Shown here piece by piece: positions 19,426 through 32,667 of a DNA stretch of 64,000 bases (positions within the stretch are counted from its first letter, which is position 1; every line of letters begins with the position of its first letter). The stretch spans positions 186,001 through 250,000 of the forward strand of contig NADL03000483.1 of the NCBI GenBank assembly GCA_002205965.3, read 5' to 3'. Under the pieces are notes generated by a model. The model was not told where the DNA came from and made no database searches. It was given only the letters and a program-made list of their open reading frames with translations. Source of the stretch: Kappaphycus alvarezii. Its lineage: Eukaryota > Rhodophyta > Florideophyceae > Gigartinales > Solieriaceae. The translations under genes and the position numbers were made by a program.

Positions 19426-22400
19426 TAAATTTAGGAACAACTATACGTAAAATTATTCCTTACTCTGTTCGAATTACAGCAAAAACGCTATATTAAATTT
19501 AATGATCCCGCTCTTGGCATGAAATAACACCGGTTGATACATTGTACTCGATTTTATTCATTTTTCACTGTTCTTAGAATTAATCACCTAAGTTGAACCA
19601 TTGGAGACTTATAAAGCTTTGAAACTATATATTAACCAGGAAAAACATGAACAATGGGATCGCTTCCACAATTATTATAGTTTCAGGGCACTGTAGCCCT
19701 TTCTTCAACTTAAGAAAAAAAATTGCGGTTTTTCTCTTTATTTATGTTTGTCCGATTTCGATGATTTTCTTGTTGGCGCCGTCAACTTAGCTTCTAATTT
19801 CAACGCAACAAAAAAAATCATATCCATTGAACACCTCAATCAATCCGGTATGTATACCTACTCATATATAATATCAGGAATAACAGATTCGACCACTCAA
19901 TAGGCCGTACTGCTAGCTACAAATACCTTTCACTACTTTTTTGATAGGAAGGGAGGGAGGTCCTGGAGATATTTTTCAGTCGTGCGAGAACAAAGATTTA
20001 CTTTTCTTGGACAGATAAGTTAGTTTGGTATAGGGCTGGAATTGATGAGGTAGTAACTTCATGATATCTAGACAAAAATTGGAGAACAAACTAGTTGTAA
20101 GGTCACAGATTAATTATTTGCAACAGGGAGAAGAAGATATTAAGGGTTGTTTGGCGGTTAGTACAATAAGAAAACTGACTTGTTAGAAAATGATAATAGT
20201 CATTATTCAATAAATCTCAGAATTTCAGTATATCTTTTACGAAGAAGATGTGAACACTCTCAATGTATTCGTAAACCAATCTTCCGCAGAACGAACAAGG
20301 GGAAAGAAATTTTATCATAAATGTCTTTATTTCTATTGTTTTTATCTGTTATTAATAGCCTTATACCTTGAATTAAATCCGACATTAATTCGGGAAGATA
20401 ATATCAGCGATATTCGGGCAGTTCCGGTTTTTTTGCCAGTCTGATGCATTTCTAAGCTCTAAACAATCAATTTTGAGACTTCTCTTCATAAATTATGCGT
20501 ATTCGACTACAAGAAGACATTTTAGCATCTTCATAGCTTGTTCTCAAAATCCTTCATTCTTTACTAAAATTTTAGTATTCTGTTCTTATACTTACACGCC
20601 ATGTTTCTCCGTTTCTATAAATTGGTTTAGGATTTTTTGTTTCTAACTAATTGTTAGGGGTTTCCATGGTTTTACGTAATCCCCCAATTGTGCTCCATGA
20701 GGGACACGGTTGCCCATGAAAATTTTGACAAGGCTGGAGGTAAACCTCATCATGAAAATTAGAAACACTTCAGAAAATATTTTCTTAAGTGTGACAGTGT
20801 CGAACCGAGCATTCTTTTGGTTTCAGTGCGAAATCGCAAGTACTCTAATCTATAAACGCCTTGGATTATTTTGCACATAACATTATTCTTATTGGAACTC
20901 TCATTCATATTTCATTGGTTCAAATAAGCCTCTAATCCTTTACTCGAACTATAATATGTTCATTATTGGTAATCTACCGGCTTCCTGCTGAAATTTATAC
21001 CACCTCCGTGGAAGCTGTTTTAAAAAGTATTTATGTTCCATAAAAACTATAAATTTTCGCAATATAAAATGCTGATAACTTTTGTAGAATTTTTTCGATT
21101 TCCCTTGTCAGTTCAACGCAATTTAAGCTGCTCCATTCTTCTGGGATTGATACACTCTAGAGCTCTTATTTTCTGGCAAAATACCCTATCTCTCACTAAC
21201 AGAAAGTGATTCTTCTAGTTTAATGCGCTCTACGCGTTCAGGCTCTTTCTGAACAATTTTATTAAGCATAAAAGGAGATTTTCAATGTATCACTGCAGCA
21301 CTACAAATTTTACTTTAATCTTATGAAATCTAGCGACTTTTAAAAACATGAAGAACACGCTCTCAATTTTGGCGAACAGTTGAGCACCATTTGCTTTCTT
21401 CAATGTTGAAGGAGACGATTTCGTAGCTTTTTGATGATTTTTTCACAATAATGTTTGAAACTGTGCACATGGTGAGCGGATACTCTAAATAGGCATATGG
21501 TTTGAAATTCATTATTTACTTTCTTGCTTGTTATCTTCATTTGACCCTTATGCCCGATTTTTAGTCTTATTGCTTCTAATATCTGATTAATTCAACAATT
21601 TATTAGGTTCAGCAAAATGTAAAATAGTAAAGCAATCTTGCAATAGATGCTATGGAGAGATGAAGCACTTCAACTATTGTTTGAGCACATAATGATACTA
21701 ACTGCGTTCATTTCATTTTTTAATTATTTCACCACCCTTTTCATTTTCAAAATGAAAAGTTTTCACTAATTTTGAAAATAGTAAATGAGTTCTGCCTTTG
21801 TAGAGGGTCTACATCTCACAGAGGCGGTGCAAGTAAATCATGTTGGGTAGCTGGGTTTCTGGTACACACAAGCCTCCATCACTCACTTCGAGTGTAAAAT
21901 GTATCTTTTCCTTCTTTTAAACTTACATTACCCTCGACAATCTCGAGCAAGGGCAAAATATATAGGAAAATGACCAATATTCTTCCAATTTAATAATTTT
22001 TTGTTTTTAGTCATAATTTGAACACGTGATTGAATTTTTGGGGAAATAAAGGTACATTTTTATTAAAAATTGGACCAAAAATAAATTTTCTGTGTTTTGT
22101 TGCAATTTTGGTGTTTCCTGTAAATCTATTTTACATTGCCTTTTTTCGTACACAGGAAAAATAGTATTCAGCACTTTTATGTGTACACTTCACTTTATTT
22201 ATGTCCAAGTCGAGTTCAACAAAAATTTTTCTATCCGGATATATCATGGACCAAACGAAAATCACGCTGGAGTTTTGCCTTTCCGATAAAAATTACGGGA
22301 TATAATGTTTTTATAATTCACCATTTCATTGCAAAATTAGTGAAAGGTAAAGTGCTGTCCGTACTATAGACTTTACGATATTGCATACTGCAACAAGGCA

Positions 22401-22569
22401 ATAGAAATTACCGCACCTGTCGAAAGGTACCATAACGGCGTAGAGACCATTTAATACGAATTGCGGGCTTTTTGACCTTGAATAAGACCTACAAAACCCC
22501 ATTCCAGGGGTTTTATTTCTTCAGACCTTATAAACCATCCAAATTGTGCACTAATTTCTGCTGTGATGC

Positions 22570-22600
22570 TTACAAAGTGTTGTTCACCGCGTGAACTTCG
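22570..22600 (+). pseudogene. Scrap related to the 19.3-kb retroelement
   Basis: The 17-mer TTACAAAGTGTTGTTCA at 22570 is identical to 19341-19357. Both translate as YKVLF followed (here after a frameshift) by ELR. This suggests that at least part of the AT-rich block is decayed sequence of the same retroelement family. Confidence 0.4.
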
Positions 22601-24931
22601 CCATGTTTAAACTTTTTGTCGTAATATTTCTGAGCAACTTTCTTCCAAGAATAATGTTTTATCACCGGTTTGCAGAAAACCTCCCAATTTTGAATGTTTA
22701 ATGCCGGAGTCGAAGTTGAAGCGGTTAAAAAGGAAATATATTAGCTATTCGATTTGGTCCGCAGTTTCGTAAGCGATTCTCAACCTCAAATCCTTGCATC
22801 ATCCTTCTGTTGTCATTCTTACTCGACTGTCTACAAAAGATACAAAAAAGTTTTACATCTATAGACAATACGCGACTTTGATAACTAGAGATAATTTTTT
22901 AGACTCAAACACCAAATTAGAAGGCCCTCAAGAAATATTCAAGGTCTGTTGTAATCTACAAGTAGTAAGAATTAGTTTTATTCACCAGAATTCTTCTCAG
23001 TAGTTAAGGCGTGAAAATGCTAAATTGGCACCATTGCTTCATGTGTTTGGCGCATATATCAAGATACTCACGATATTACGACACTCGTGATTTATGTCAG
23101 TGGATTGCGAGAGTTTCCTCCTCTGGTTTACAAACGGGTCTTTTTGCACAGGCTCTGTCTTTGCTCCATCTTATCCTGAAAGGAGTCCACTGGGGATCCC
23201 ATATAAATACTGGCAACATGATCATAGATATATTCTGTTTAATGATAAAATGCTGCGAGAAAAACTTTCCTAGATCTGCCTAGAGAACTATAAACTCACC
23301 TTAGAAATGAATTTAGACGCTCTTGGGGCCTAAAAAGCAAACTACGCCAATATCATGGTACCTACCAAGCTCAGGCGTAAACTTTTTAATTTCTTAGCTT
23401 CGATTTGTATCAATTTCTCTCTGTGTCACTCCTTTTTCTTCGTCTACAAAGCGAAAAAATCATTCTTTGTTGCCAATTTCATCCTGATTTATACCTTAAT
23501 AGGATTTAATTTTTGCCTCCAGATGCCATGACCACGTGCGATAGCTTCCAAACCGTCCAAAATCCTGCCAATCTCTGCAAGCTCAAGAAGGGATAAATTT
23601 AGCCTAATACCAGTCTCAATTTGAGCTTTCGTTCCATGAAGAAGGTTTCGCCATTATTTATCCACCTCGGACATACCAAGTCTGCGAGAATCTCCAGTAA
23701 GATTCCACCTGCTCCTATGGTGTTAGCATTCTTATTGTAGTACTGTAAATGTCCTTTTCTTTAGCTATTCAAAGGCTTGATATCCCCCCGAGATTAACTG
23801 AAGCGATGTTATTTCTCTAGACTCTACCACAAAATCTTGATTGACTTTTTCCTTCACGCTTCTACGTCATATAATGCTCTACCGGTTGCGTCAAAACTTG
23901 ATATTATGAAGTGCTTTAAAATTTATTTTATGTTTCAAATTGCTCTCCAAGCACTTAGAATACTTCATTTACACAATTTTATATTCCATTCACTAAGATT
24001 CTAGGCACCTATAGGGTTCTTGTATATTTCAGGAGCGTCTCTAGATGGTTTAAATTTGTAAATTGATGTAAAGGGTACAGTAAATGCATATTTTAATTTG
24101 CATTCAGCTCATAACTATGCACTATCACACTGAATTACCACTCCATGACGTACTTTCTCACATCTATAGTGTCTCATGAACTACAGAGAAGAATAAAATT
24201 TTAAGAATAGATGTCAATCGTTTTGATATGCTTTCTCCGTCCTGGTCCACTTCAACTTTCATTTTGACTCTCTGGGATTTTTTCTCAACCTACGTGTAAA
24301 CTTCGCCAGATACTCATGATTAAAATCGTGTTATATCTATCTAGTTCGTCATTAATTTAAGACAGTTTGTAGTATTTAACTTAATCGCTAAAACCTTCAT
24401 CCATACTCATTTCACCTCTCCTTGGTTAACATTCTCAGACCTCTATCGCCGCATTCGAGGTAATTACAAAAATATTTATCCTAGCCCTGCAACATTTTTC
24501 TACCGTTCACCATGGAAAACGAAGATTGATACAATTCCACCGGTACAAAAAAAATCCTAAACTGTTGAGTAACTAACCATCACTAGACAAGTATTCTTTT
24601 TGTACACCACTATCCATTAAATTAAGATAATGTTTCAGATCGAGAAGAGCAAACATCAAAAAGATCGAATCAGATGAACCTGCAATTTTGAAGATAGTGA
24701 GATGGGTTCCTCCCGACAATACTAGTTGTATACAAATCTATTATGATAAAACTCGGAAGGCTGAAAATTCAGGTCTTTATTCTAAATCTCTACTGTTAAA
24801 TTATAGGTGCAAAATATCGGCCTTCCATCTTCGCAGAGGCCCTTCATTCGGAAATTATCTTAATTTGTTTTTCCAACATGATTAGCTTCACATGTACTAG
24901 TATACGCACGATTGAAGTAGCTTCTAGTTCC

Positions 24932-24997
24932 TAGTATAGGGAATAGGAGACGGAAAATTCCTCTTAGTATAGGAAATAGGAGATGAAAATGTCTTCT
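24932..24997 (+). repeat. Two-copy 33-bp tandem repeat
   Basis: TAGTATAGGGAATAGGAGAC... at 24932-24964 and TAGTATAGGAAATAGGAGAT... at 24965-24997, with a few differences towards the 3' ends. Confidence 0.7.
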
Positions 24998-26579
24998 TTT
25001 GTTAAAACGTGACCCAATGATCCCCTATTCAACTAAATATTTGCTAACTAAGCACATTGAGCTGGATTGTAATGTAAAATTGAACGTTCTATTGGCCACG
25101 AGGTCGGATTCGATTGCGTACAAAGCTATTCCTCTATCAATACATTTATGATATCTTCCTTCTGTCGCGCAACGGGGATTTTCGTGATCCTAGGATGTAA
25201 TTTAGGTTACTTAAGTAATATAAAACCGAACAACAATGAACCTGTCATAATAAATACTCTGCTCGGTAAACGAGACGTTTGAAAAATGGATGATGATTTC
25301 AGCATTATTGCATTTATTAAATCTCTTTCCATCTTATTTCTTCGTAATTTACTCGCTACTGTTGTGATATTTCTTACATCCCCTGTGCCATATTGTCGTT
25401 TCCTGTTGAAGAGCGAACTCCTGCTGCCCCGCGGTCGATGAACTTTTTCCTAGGCGGACGTATTTTTCTGCATACTTAGAGTTGTTTGATGTTATCAATG
25501 GTGGTTGTTTCATGTATCCTTCTATTATTTGAAGTTCTTTTATGCGAAATTTTATCCAGTGACCGCCCTACTGTGGATAGTCGCATTTGCAAAATACCCA
25601 ATAATATTACATGCAAACACCGTTTAATATTTCTACTGACTTGAGAAGTGTTGGAAAATTTTTCAACAACCTGGTTATTGGATAAGTTCTGGGGGTAGCC
25701 GGAATGTCTAAACGGGAGAGCCATGGAACAGCTCAACAGCTTTTGGGAGTACTTGTCACTTATATGTATATATATATACTTAATATGATTCGGAAGCTCC
25801 AGTAACATTTTTCAGGTAGTTTTTGGTTATAGAAAAGCTGATTGTGGAAAATTAGATGATAATTGTGTCTTGAAGTTCTTTTATCTGGTTTCGATTCGAA
25901 GAACGTGGTAATTTGACCTCTCTTTTGGGGCTTTTGCTGCAGCAATGCACGATAGCATCAAGACTTCGGGTTTCTATTGACATATTTTTATCGAAGGAAA
26001 TGATGAAGCTATTGAGAGGCTATTTGGGCTGTCTTGGTGAAGAGAGGAATAAACAGGCAAACACGTGGTCATATTCAGCTTAAAGCGTTGATTTCGTGAA
26101 AGAATGATTGAATTGATCCTTTCTTGCGTAGTAACTGTAGGTGATTACCTCTGTCAAGACGAAAAACTAGGGTTGAACATTAGATTTATGTTGCGGTTCA
26201 TTCCGTGAATAAACCATATTCTCAGAACTGTAGCGCGCATTGTACTTATTCGATCCTGCATCACACATGCGAAAAATTGGCTATCCATTGCAAAACTTCT
26301 ACTGGAAACTGCGTATAGAAAAAGATGGTACACACTAAGAAAAATTATTTAATTTAATTTTACTTCGAATTCATTGAAAAGTCTTTTAAAACTACTTCAT
26401 TCAAAAATCTGCACTTTTTTGACGTATATACACCAATAAGAAGATATTAGTGCAGCAATTTTCTGTTTTGATACCTTCGGAATGTAGTTGGTTCCGTCCT
26501 AGCGTACATTAGTCAGTGTTGCCTCTGATCAATACTTGTTTTCAGTTATTTGCTGACGCAATATTAAATGGCACTCATA

Positions 26580-26599
26580 ATACACTGTGTACAGTGTAT
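26580..26599. repeat. Short palindrome
   Basis: ATACACTGT, GT spacer, ACAGTGTAT. It is followed by another ATACAGTGTATGATGTAT run. Confidence 0.6.
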
Positions 26600-28165
26600 G
26601 TATACAGTGTATGATGTATTGCTTGAATGGACAATTGAATTTAATGGTTTTTGATGAAAAAAGTCCTTAATAGTCGAAACATTTTTGACAGGAGTGACAG
26701 CCTTTATTTATTACTCACTATTCTGTACCCAAAGTTAATTTTCTTCTAGATTTGTTCTTTTCTTACTCAAAGGCGATATATAGTGAACCTTTGGTAACCA
26801 TGCGGACGAAAAAACTAAGACCTTGTGGTTTTGTTATGTACTTTGTAAATCTACGAGTTTTGGATGTGGGGAGTAGGACATTCATAGAAGCAAATATACA
26901 TTTATACCCCCGATCCAAGCCCGAGTGTAGGGCGAGTGTGATTAGGACTTTTTCCTTGCTTTCTCGTCCGCTTCTATTCTTGTACCAGTGCAATGAACGG
27001 TAAGAAACTGTTTCTCAAAGTACTCGGATATTTCTTGTATTCTTGAAACCATCAGGAAATCAACGCTTTTTTACATAGTAGAAAACACAGGCCAAAATCA
27101 TAGCTCCATCTATATCCTTCAAACGGCGGGGAAAGTACACCTAAAAACTGCCTACGCGGCTCAATTCGTACTAAAATACATCGGATTCATACAAATTCTT
27201 TTGTCATTTGTAAAGACCACTGAGCGCCGGTTGAAAGCAGTTCATGTTAAACTTTCCGTTGATCACTGTAGCCATGCATATGTATTAGAGATGTTATGAT
27301 TATTATTATTCTAGTTAGAAACTAGTCTTTAGCTTCGTTTAATCTTTAATGGTTCTTTAAATTATCTCTCTCAACCATCCATTTTTAGAAACACCATATG
27401 AAAGCTATTTTACGAAAATAGGGCTTTGATTGGTTTTTTCTACCTCCCTAATTAGCCTCCGTCAGTCTTTTTTCCTCATTTAACGAAAATCATCGCTTTT
27501 GAGTCCTATGTATAATTTGTGCTTCAGTGAATTTACTGGCTACTCTTCGGGACTGATTGAGAAAGACAGCCATCTCTATTATGAAAGCTGTTCCTTGGAA
27601 AGAACTAAGAAATAGTCTTGCTCTTCAATAGATAGAAAAGTGGTACAAGAAAATTCTGCAGCATATAAGAGTCTGTTAGGCGCTCCTGGAGCTAAGAAAG
27701 AATATATTGTGAATTAAATAGTATTTTAAACTCTCAATCTTGTGCAGAAGAAATTAAATCTTTTGAATCTATATATCTCGACCCTCTATAGTTTATTTTT
27801 TGATATGTTTAACGGATTTTTTATTAATGACCAGATTTGTACTACACATGAGTACTGCAGATGAGTCCTCACTACATGAAATACATAATCTTTTAGATAG
27901 AAGATCAGTGGCAATAAATCTATATGTAAGCACCCCAATTTACGCCTTTCCCATCTCAAAGGAGGATACTAGCGTAATTTTCTATTTTTATCATCGTTAA
28001 ATTCAAGAAGGGCCCATAATAATACATTCTATCTAACTTCTAACGGTTAAGAAGGGGCAAAAACGTGCAACTGAGACCTTAACTCAATTTAAACAAAATA
28101 AATTAAACTATTTAATACATTAGCAGATAATTTCATGCTTGAACCGTCATTGATCGGCCTGTCTC

Positions 28166-28223
28166 TTTATTCACTCGGGCTATGTCTATGACGCTCGGAA
28201 TCGATATAGCGCGAGTGAATAAA
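28166..28223. repeat. 21-bp inverted repeat with 16-nt loop
   Basis: Left arm TTTATTCACTCGGGCTATGT(C) at 28166-28186; right arm starts GATATAGCGCGAGTGAATAA at 28203. There are two mismatches, and the GC-rich core stands out against the AT-rich surroundings. Could be a hairpin, a protein-binding site or the remains of a small inverted-repeat transposon. Confidence 0.6.
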
Positions 28224-31081
28224 TGTTTGATGCATCTTTATCCAAGTTTCTTTTGCTCATGCTACCTTTACCCAAACTTCCGCCAATTTTACATTTATTT
28301 TTCACTGCCTTTTTCGGCTCTGCTTCATTCCTTCAACCAAGATTCTCCATTAATTTCCAAGGAATTAAATAGTTATATTCCCTTTTACACTTCGTTTCAA
28401 TTCATTCGGACAATGTGGCCCTATTCATAACCATTTTGTTGTTGTTTGCGCTTTATTACCCTTCTAATGTCTTTAGAAGAGTTCAAGATCGATTTACTCG
28501 GCCATATTTTTCGCGGTGGAAAGATATTTGACGTTCCGCAGTCTTTAATTGTTAACTTTAGACGAATCAGGTTAGCTGTATAGAGGCCTGGTCTCGCAAA
28601 GCGTGGATACAAGTGAGAGATCTTATCGAATCTCTTTTCGGGCGTTTTGGTCTTAGGAGTATATGTAGTCCGATGAGCGTATCTCAAATACCTTCTCAGT
28701 GATCTAAGAGGGTTCCAATAGTAGGCTATTTTCTTTATTTTCCGCATCTATCTTTTATTTCTGTCGGATAGAAAACATCTGTCCTAATACATAGTCATAT
28801 CAATTTCCCCTCACGATCAAAACTTTTCCCCTCGTAAACACGGAAACAAGTATTCCCGCATTTGCAAACATTATGTATATTATTGTTGACTTTATAGCAT
28901 ATCACTGTTAACTTTGTAGCAAACTAATTATCAATTGTTTACGACTAACTATTGAGATCTCCAACTATCTCAAACACCCAAAAGAAATGCTGATTTGGTG
29001 CTGTAAACCACCAATATCACGGACTAACTGTATGGAAAGTCTTCAGTGGATTTTAAGACTTTTCACCGCTGAATTAGGCCATTCTCAACTAAATATTAAT
29101 ACCGATCACAATTTTGCTCGTTTTTGTTCATCAAAAAGGACAATTTTTGCATTGTAACTACTTTTTTACTGTTTTGGTGTGTGGTCCAAAATTTACGTCA
29201 ATAAAAGACCATTTCCAGCTGCATTTGTACAGTAAAAGTAGTCGACCCACTTTAACCCTGACTTATGGATCCCCTCGCTCGCCCTGTTATTTCTCCTTTT
29301 GCACAGATGTCTCCCTTTCTTTCCGATAGTATTTTAATTCTCTCATTTTGATCTTTGTTTTTATGTACTTTTTTTGTTCTAATACTTCATTACGGTCAGT
29401 TTATGCAGCGCTCCTGGGCTTATTGCAAGGTTAGTTTGGTTCATGCATGCACTTAAAGGTGTCCAAAACCAATATTTTGCTTCCCAAAACTTCATATAAT
29501 GACCCTAAGCGGTCTTACCTTAGCTTGCGCGCATAATAAAGGTAAACATTGGATAAAATTACCCGCAAAGACAAACTTATAGCTACGGTAATTCTTGGTC
29601 CCTCCAGACGCACCGAACCCTTATGTTCAGCGAAAATATTCTCACACCCCCATCTTTGAACTTGAGAGTATTTCAAAGGAGTTTTTACTCAAACTTTATC
29701 TTTTATTTAGTCTCGAAACTGTGGATAACATAAAATAAGCGAGATTAATTTTAAATTAAAACTATATCGCATGTTTAGTTGCAATTTACGGGTTTAATTA
29801 CACTATAGCTTCAACAGGTTATGACGAAAATCTTCAACTTTTTTCGATGCTCCACGATGACATTTAGATGTAGAGGGAGAATTTTTAACCCTTCCCAGAA
29901 AATATAACAAAATTATGGTTCGAAGAAAAACTTTTAAGCACTAAACAGGTAAAGAACGAAATTTGAAGGGCACACCGACCTTTCTTCAGACTTGTTCCAC
30001 TCGTTGCTCATCCGCAGTCACGCCAACATTTCCGTTGCAAATAGCCTCTCAGATTTCGAGAAATGGTAAATTTTGGCGATCTATGTTTATTTAATGAGCT
30101 TTAAATACATCGCTGAAACCTTTAACTGCCCCAAAATTGCATGTTACCATTTCTACATCCGCATAAAGAGAATTAGAGTCCTTAAAAGTTACACGAAAAG
30201 TTCAAAAAGTGGATGAAATTTTTATCCTAGGAAACATTTAGTTTTCCTCTCTGAAGTTTACATGAAAAAGGTACACTACCAAAAAAGGGCTATACAGAAA
30301 AACGCTCCCTATTGTTTATCGAAATAATTCGAAAAAAGTTCTAGAGCTGATTTTTTCTAGTAAAAAACTTTTCCGTTAATTTTTGTTCTAGCACATATGT
30401 ACTTTCAGCAGTAGTGAGGCTCGATCAAAACAAACTTTTCGGTAATTTTACCGTGGTCAGGATGCGAACAACTTTTTCCCACCAGATGACCTTCGATTTT
30501 AGTGTCAATATGCTACAATTCACCCTTTCAGTACTTGCAGATGGATTCTTCAGCCGAAGTTATAGTAAATATTTACGGTCCCAAAAAAATCTTAATGCTA
30601 AACTTAGTGTAAATGTTAATATGAAAAGTATTTTTGTCATTACATGAAGACAAAAAGTGCCTCAAGTATGTAAAATTATATCGCGGATAGACAATAGACT
30701 TCAAATCAGCATATTACAATGTTCGCATTAAATATAGGACAGTTGGTCTTTGTTCTTGTTTTTGCTAAATTATTAAAGTGAGGACAATGTCGCTTTGTAA
30801 CCATCTAGTACCCGAGGAGATACGTCTATACCAAAAGAGAAACTTAAAAACCAGCCATATTTACAAAGATATCAGCATTCCTATTATTTACGCTCTGCGT
30901 TAAATAAAGCAAAAGGTTGACCAAAACAGTCATTACGCGGAAACAAAGCAGCTGCATAGCGAGAAATCATGTATATATTAACGAAACAAACCTTCTAAAC
31001 AGGATAAATATAGTTACTTCGGTAAAATACCCTTCAGGACTTACCACAATCCCCTGAAGGTCGTCGCTTACGGACTTCGAA

Positions 31082-31985
31082 ATGAGTCAAATCTTGGCTC
31101 CCCATGCCAACTGATGGAGCGTTTCAGCAAAATAAAGGGAAATAAAACACTCCAGAGATTTTATCCGCCGCTTTTGAAGGATCCAAATCGATATGGAACT
31201 CCATATCGATTTGACGAAAAAAAGCCCCAAGAGACCACCAAAGATGATGGATACGATGAATATACGTGTGATTAGGGACGTTTCAAGAGTAAAATTTGGG
31301 TCTGAAAGCATTCTTATGGCGTTATAGCTCCTCTTAAAGCCTCGCTGTGTCCGCCTTCTGCCCTAGAAGCAAGTACATCTTCGATACAAAAGAACTGCGA
31401 GCACCCCGGAAATGCGTGCGAGATATGAACTAGCCTGTTTAAACTGGGCAGCCGAGAAAGTGACCTTGGTACAGTCTAAGTGGAAAGCCTGTCTGGTCCG
31501 ACAAGTAGAATTTAAACTTAGATAGACCAGACGGTTTGACATACAAATGGCGTGATCCTCGAACGGAAACGAAAGGAGTGGTTCTCGAAGCGGCAGAAAA
31601 GTGCTGAAAGTATGATATTTTGGTATTTTTGCCGCTATAAAACTCTCGCCGCTTGTATTTATACACGTGAAACAGGACAGTCCTAAGTATCGTAAAACGC
31701 TTGAAGAACACCTTTTTCCATTCTCGGAAGATTTTTTTGTTCAATGGAAGCTTATCAATGACAGTGCTCCATACCATCGCTCTATGATAGCGAAATAATG
31801 GCTTGAGGACAACTCCATTTCGCTTTTAGACTGTCCAGCGTATTCTTTTGGCCTCAAACTCACTGAGAACTTTTGGTGCATACTGTTCCGGAAAATTCAT
31901 GCTAATTAATGTCAACTTGTATTTATTCTGTTATTCACTGCTTAGAAGTGATACTCAATTACGGTGTTTCTCCATGGTCAGCCTC
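31082..31985 (+). pseudogene. Tc1/mariner transposase pseudogene, copy 1
   Basis: Pieces in changing frames follow the Tc1/mariner order. KRPPKMMDTMNIRVIRD (31219-31275) is the KRPGRPP linker region. RARYELACLNWAAEK near 31410 corresponds to R-x-x-R-L-x-F-A. VWSDK then DRPDGLTYKWRDPRTETKG near 31500 contains the first catalytic Asp block (WSDEKKF...GPDG). NDSAPYH near 31756 is the second Asp block (QDNAPxH). WLEDNSISLLDCPAYSFGLK near 31800 leads to ENFWCILFRKIHAN, where the family has DWPARSPDLNPIENLWG. Many in-frame stops. A hairpin lies inside at 31184-31213. No terminal inverted repeats identified. Confidence 0.7.
31184..31213. repeat. 13-bp perfect inverted repeat, 4-nt loop
   Basis: CAAATCGATATGG, AACT, CCATATCGATTTG. 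It lies within the N-terminal part of Tc1 copy 1, in the position of the DNA-binding region. Confidence 0.75.
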
Positions 31986-32667
31986 AAAGTGACGCCATAC
32001 TTGCATCGTCGCTTCCTTCGTAGATCTTCCCCAGATATAGGAAGATGCATACGTATCAGTTCATTAGGACTTGCTTACTTTTGGGTTAGTTGTCAGTAAC
32101 GTTAGTTGAATACGAGATGAAAAGAACAAAGGTTCAGGGACGCTTTGGACTGTAGGTTGGGAGATTCCGGTGTTAAGCGGTGGTTTTGGATTTGTTGGTC
32201 CGCCCCAGTCGAGAGTAGACCGACAAGGAGACCTTTTACAGAAAATCAAGCTTGCCAGTGAAAGGATGATTCTACCCTAAAGATACTGCAGTGGTAATTT
32301 TTCTAGAAAACCTGCACAATTTGTACCAAATACAGATATTCTCTTGCCCTGACTACTCCACTTCTCCCCCCTATTTGCGGTAGAATTCCCCCGTAGAATT
32401 TCCCTTACTAGCCGCATTAATACCTGACTAGTTCCCAACATACGAGGCCATATACGATCTAGCGAGTGCTTAAAACAAGGCAACAACGCTTTCAAGCCTG
32501 ACTGTAGTAATAATTACAATAAAAAACTAAAATAGGAAGCTCAAGAGGATCCATAATACTGTAAGATACTCAAACTTAAACCATTCAATGCTCAATAGCA
32601 GCTCGCAGTACAAGCGTAGTGCGACAACTCGAAGTGAGATGAGACAGCAAATCAGCCTAAGACGAAC
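31986..32667. other. No recognisable gene
   Basis: Between the two Tc1 pseudogenes. Short frames on both strands only; possible transposon remains without clear motifs. Confidence 0.4.

Larger units (their letters stand above)
19426..31081. other. AT-rich block without recognisable genes
   Basis: About 11.7 kb, by eye roughly two-thirds A+T, with no frame over 110 codons and no recognisable protein. Base composition changes abruptly at the left edge, where the gag-protease pseudogene ends. One scrap (22570-22586) repeats a 17-mer of that pseudogene. A two-copy 33-bp repeat, small palindromes and one long inverted repeat are listed separately. Most likely very old, mutated transposon sequence or an AT-rich heterochromatic segment. 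Confidence 0.6.

Noticed and set aside
30414..30647. 77-codon frame and other short frames in the AT-rich block
   Set aside because: Lengths expected by chance for the region; no motif, no promoter, no conservation evidence.
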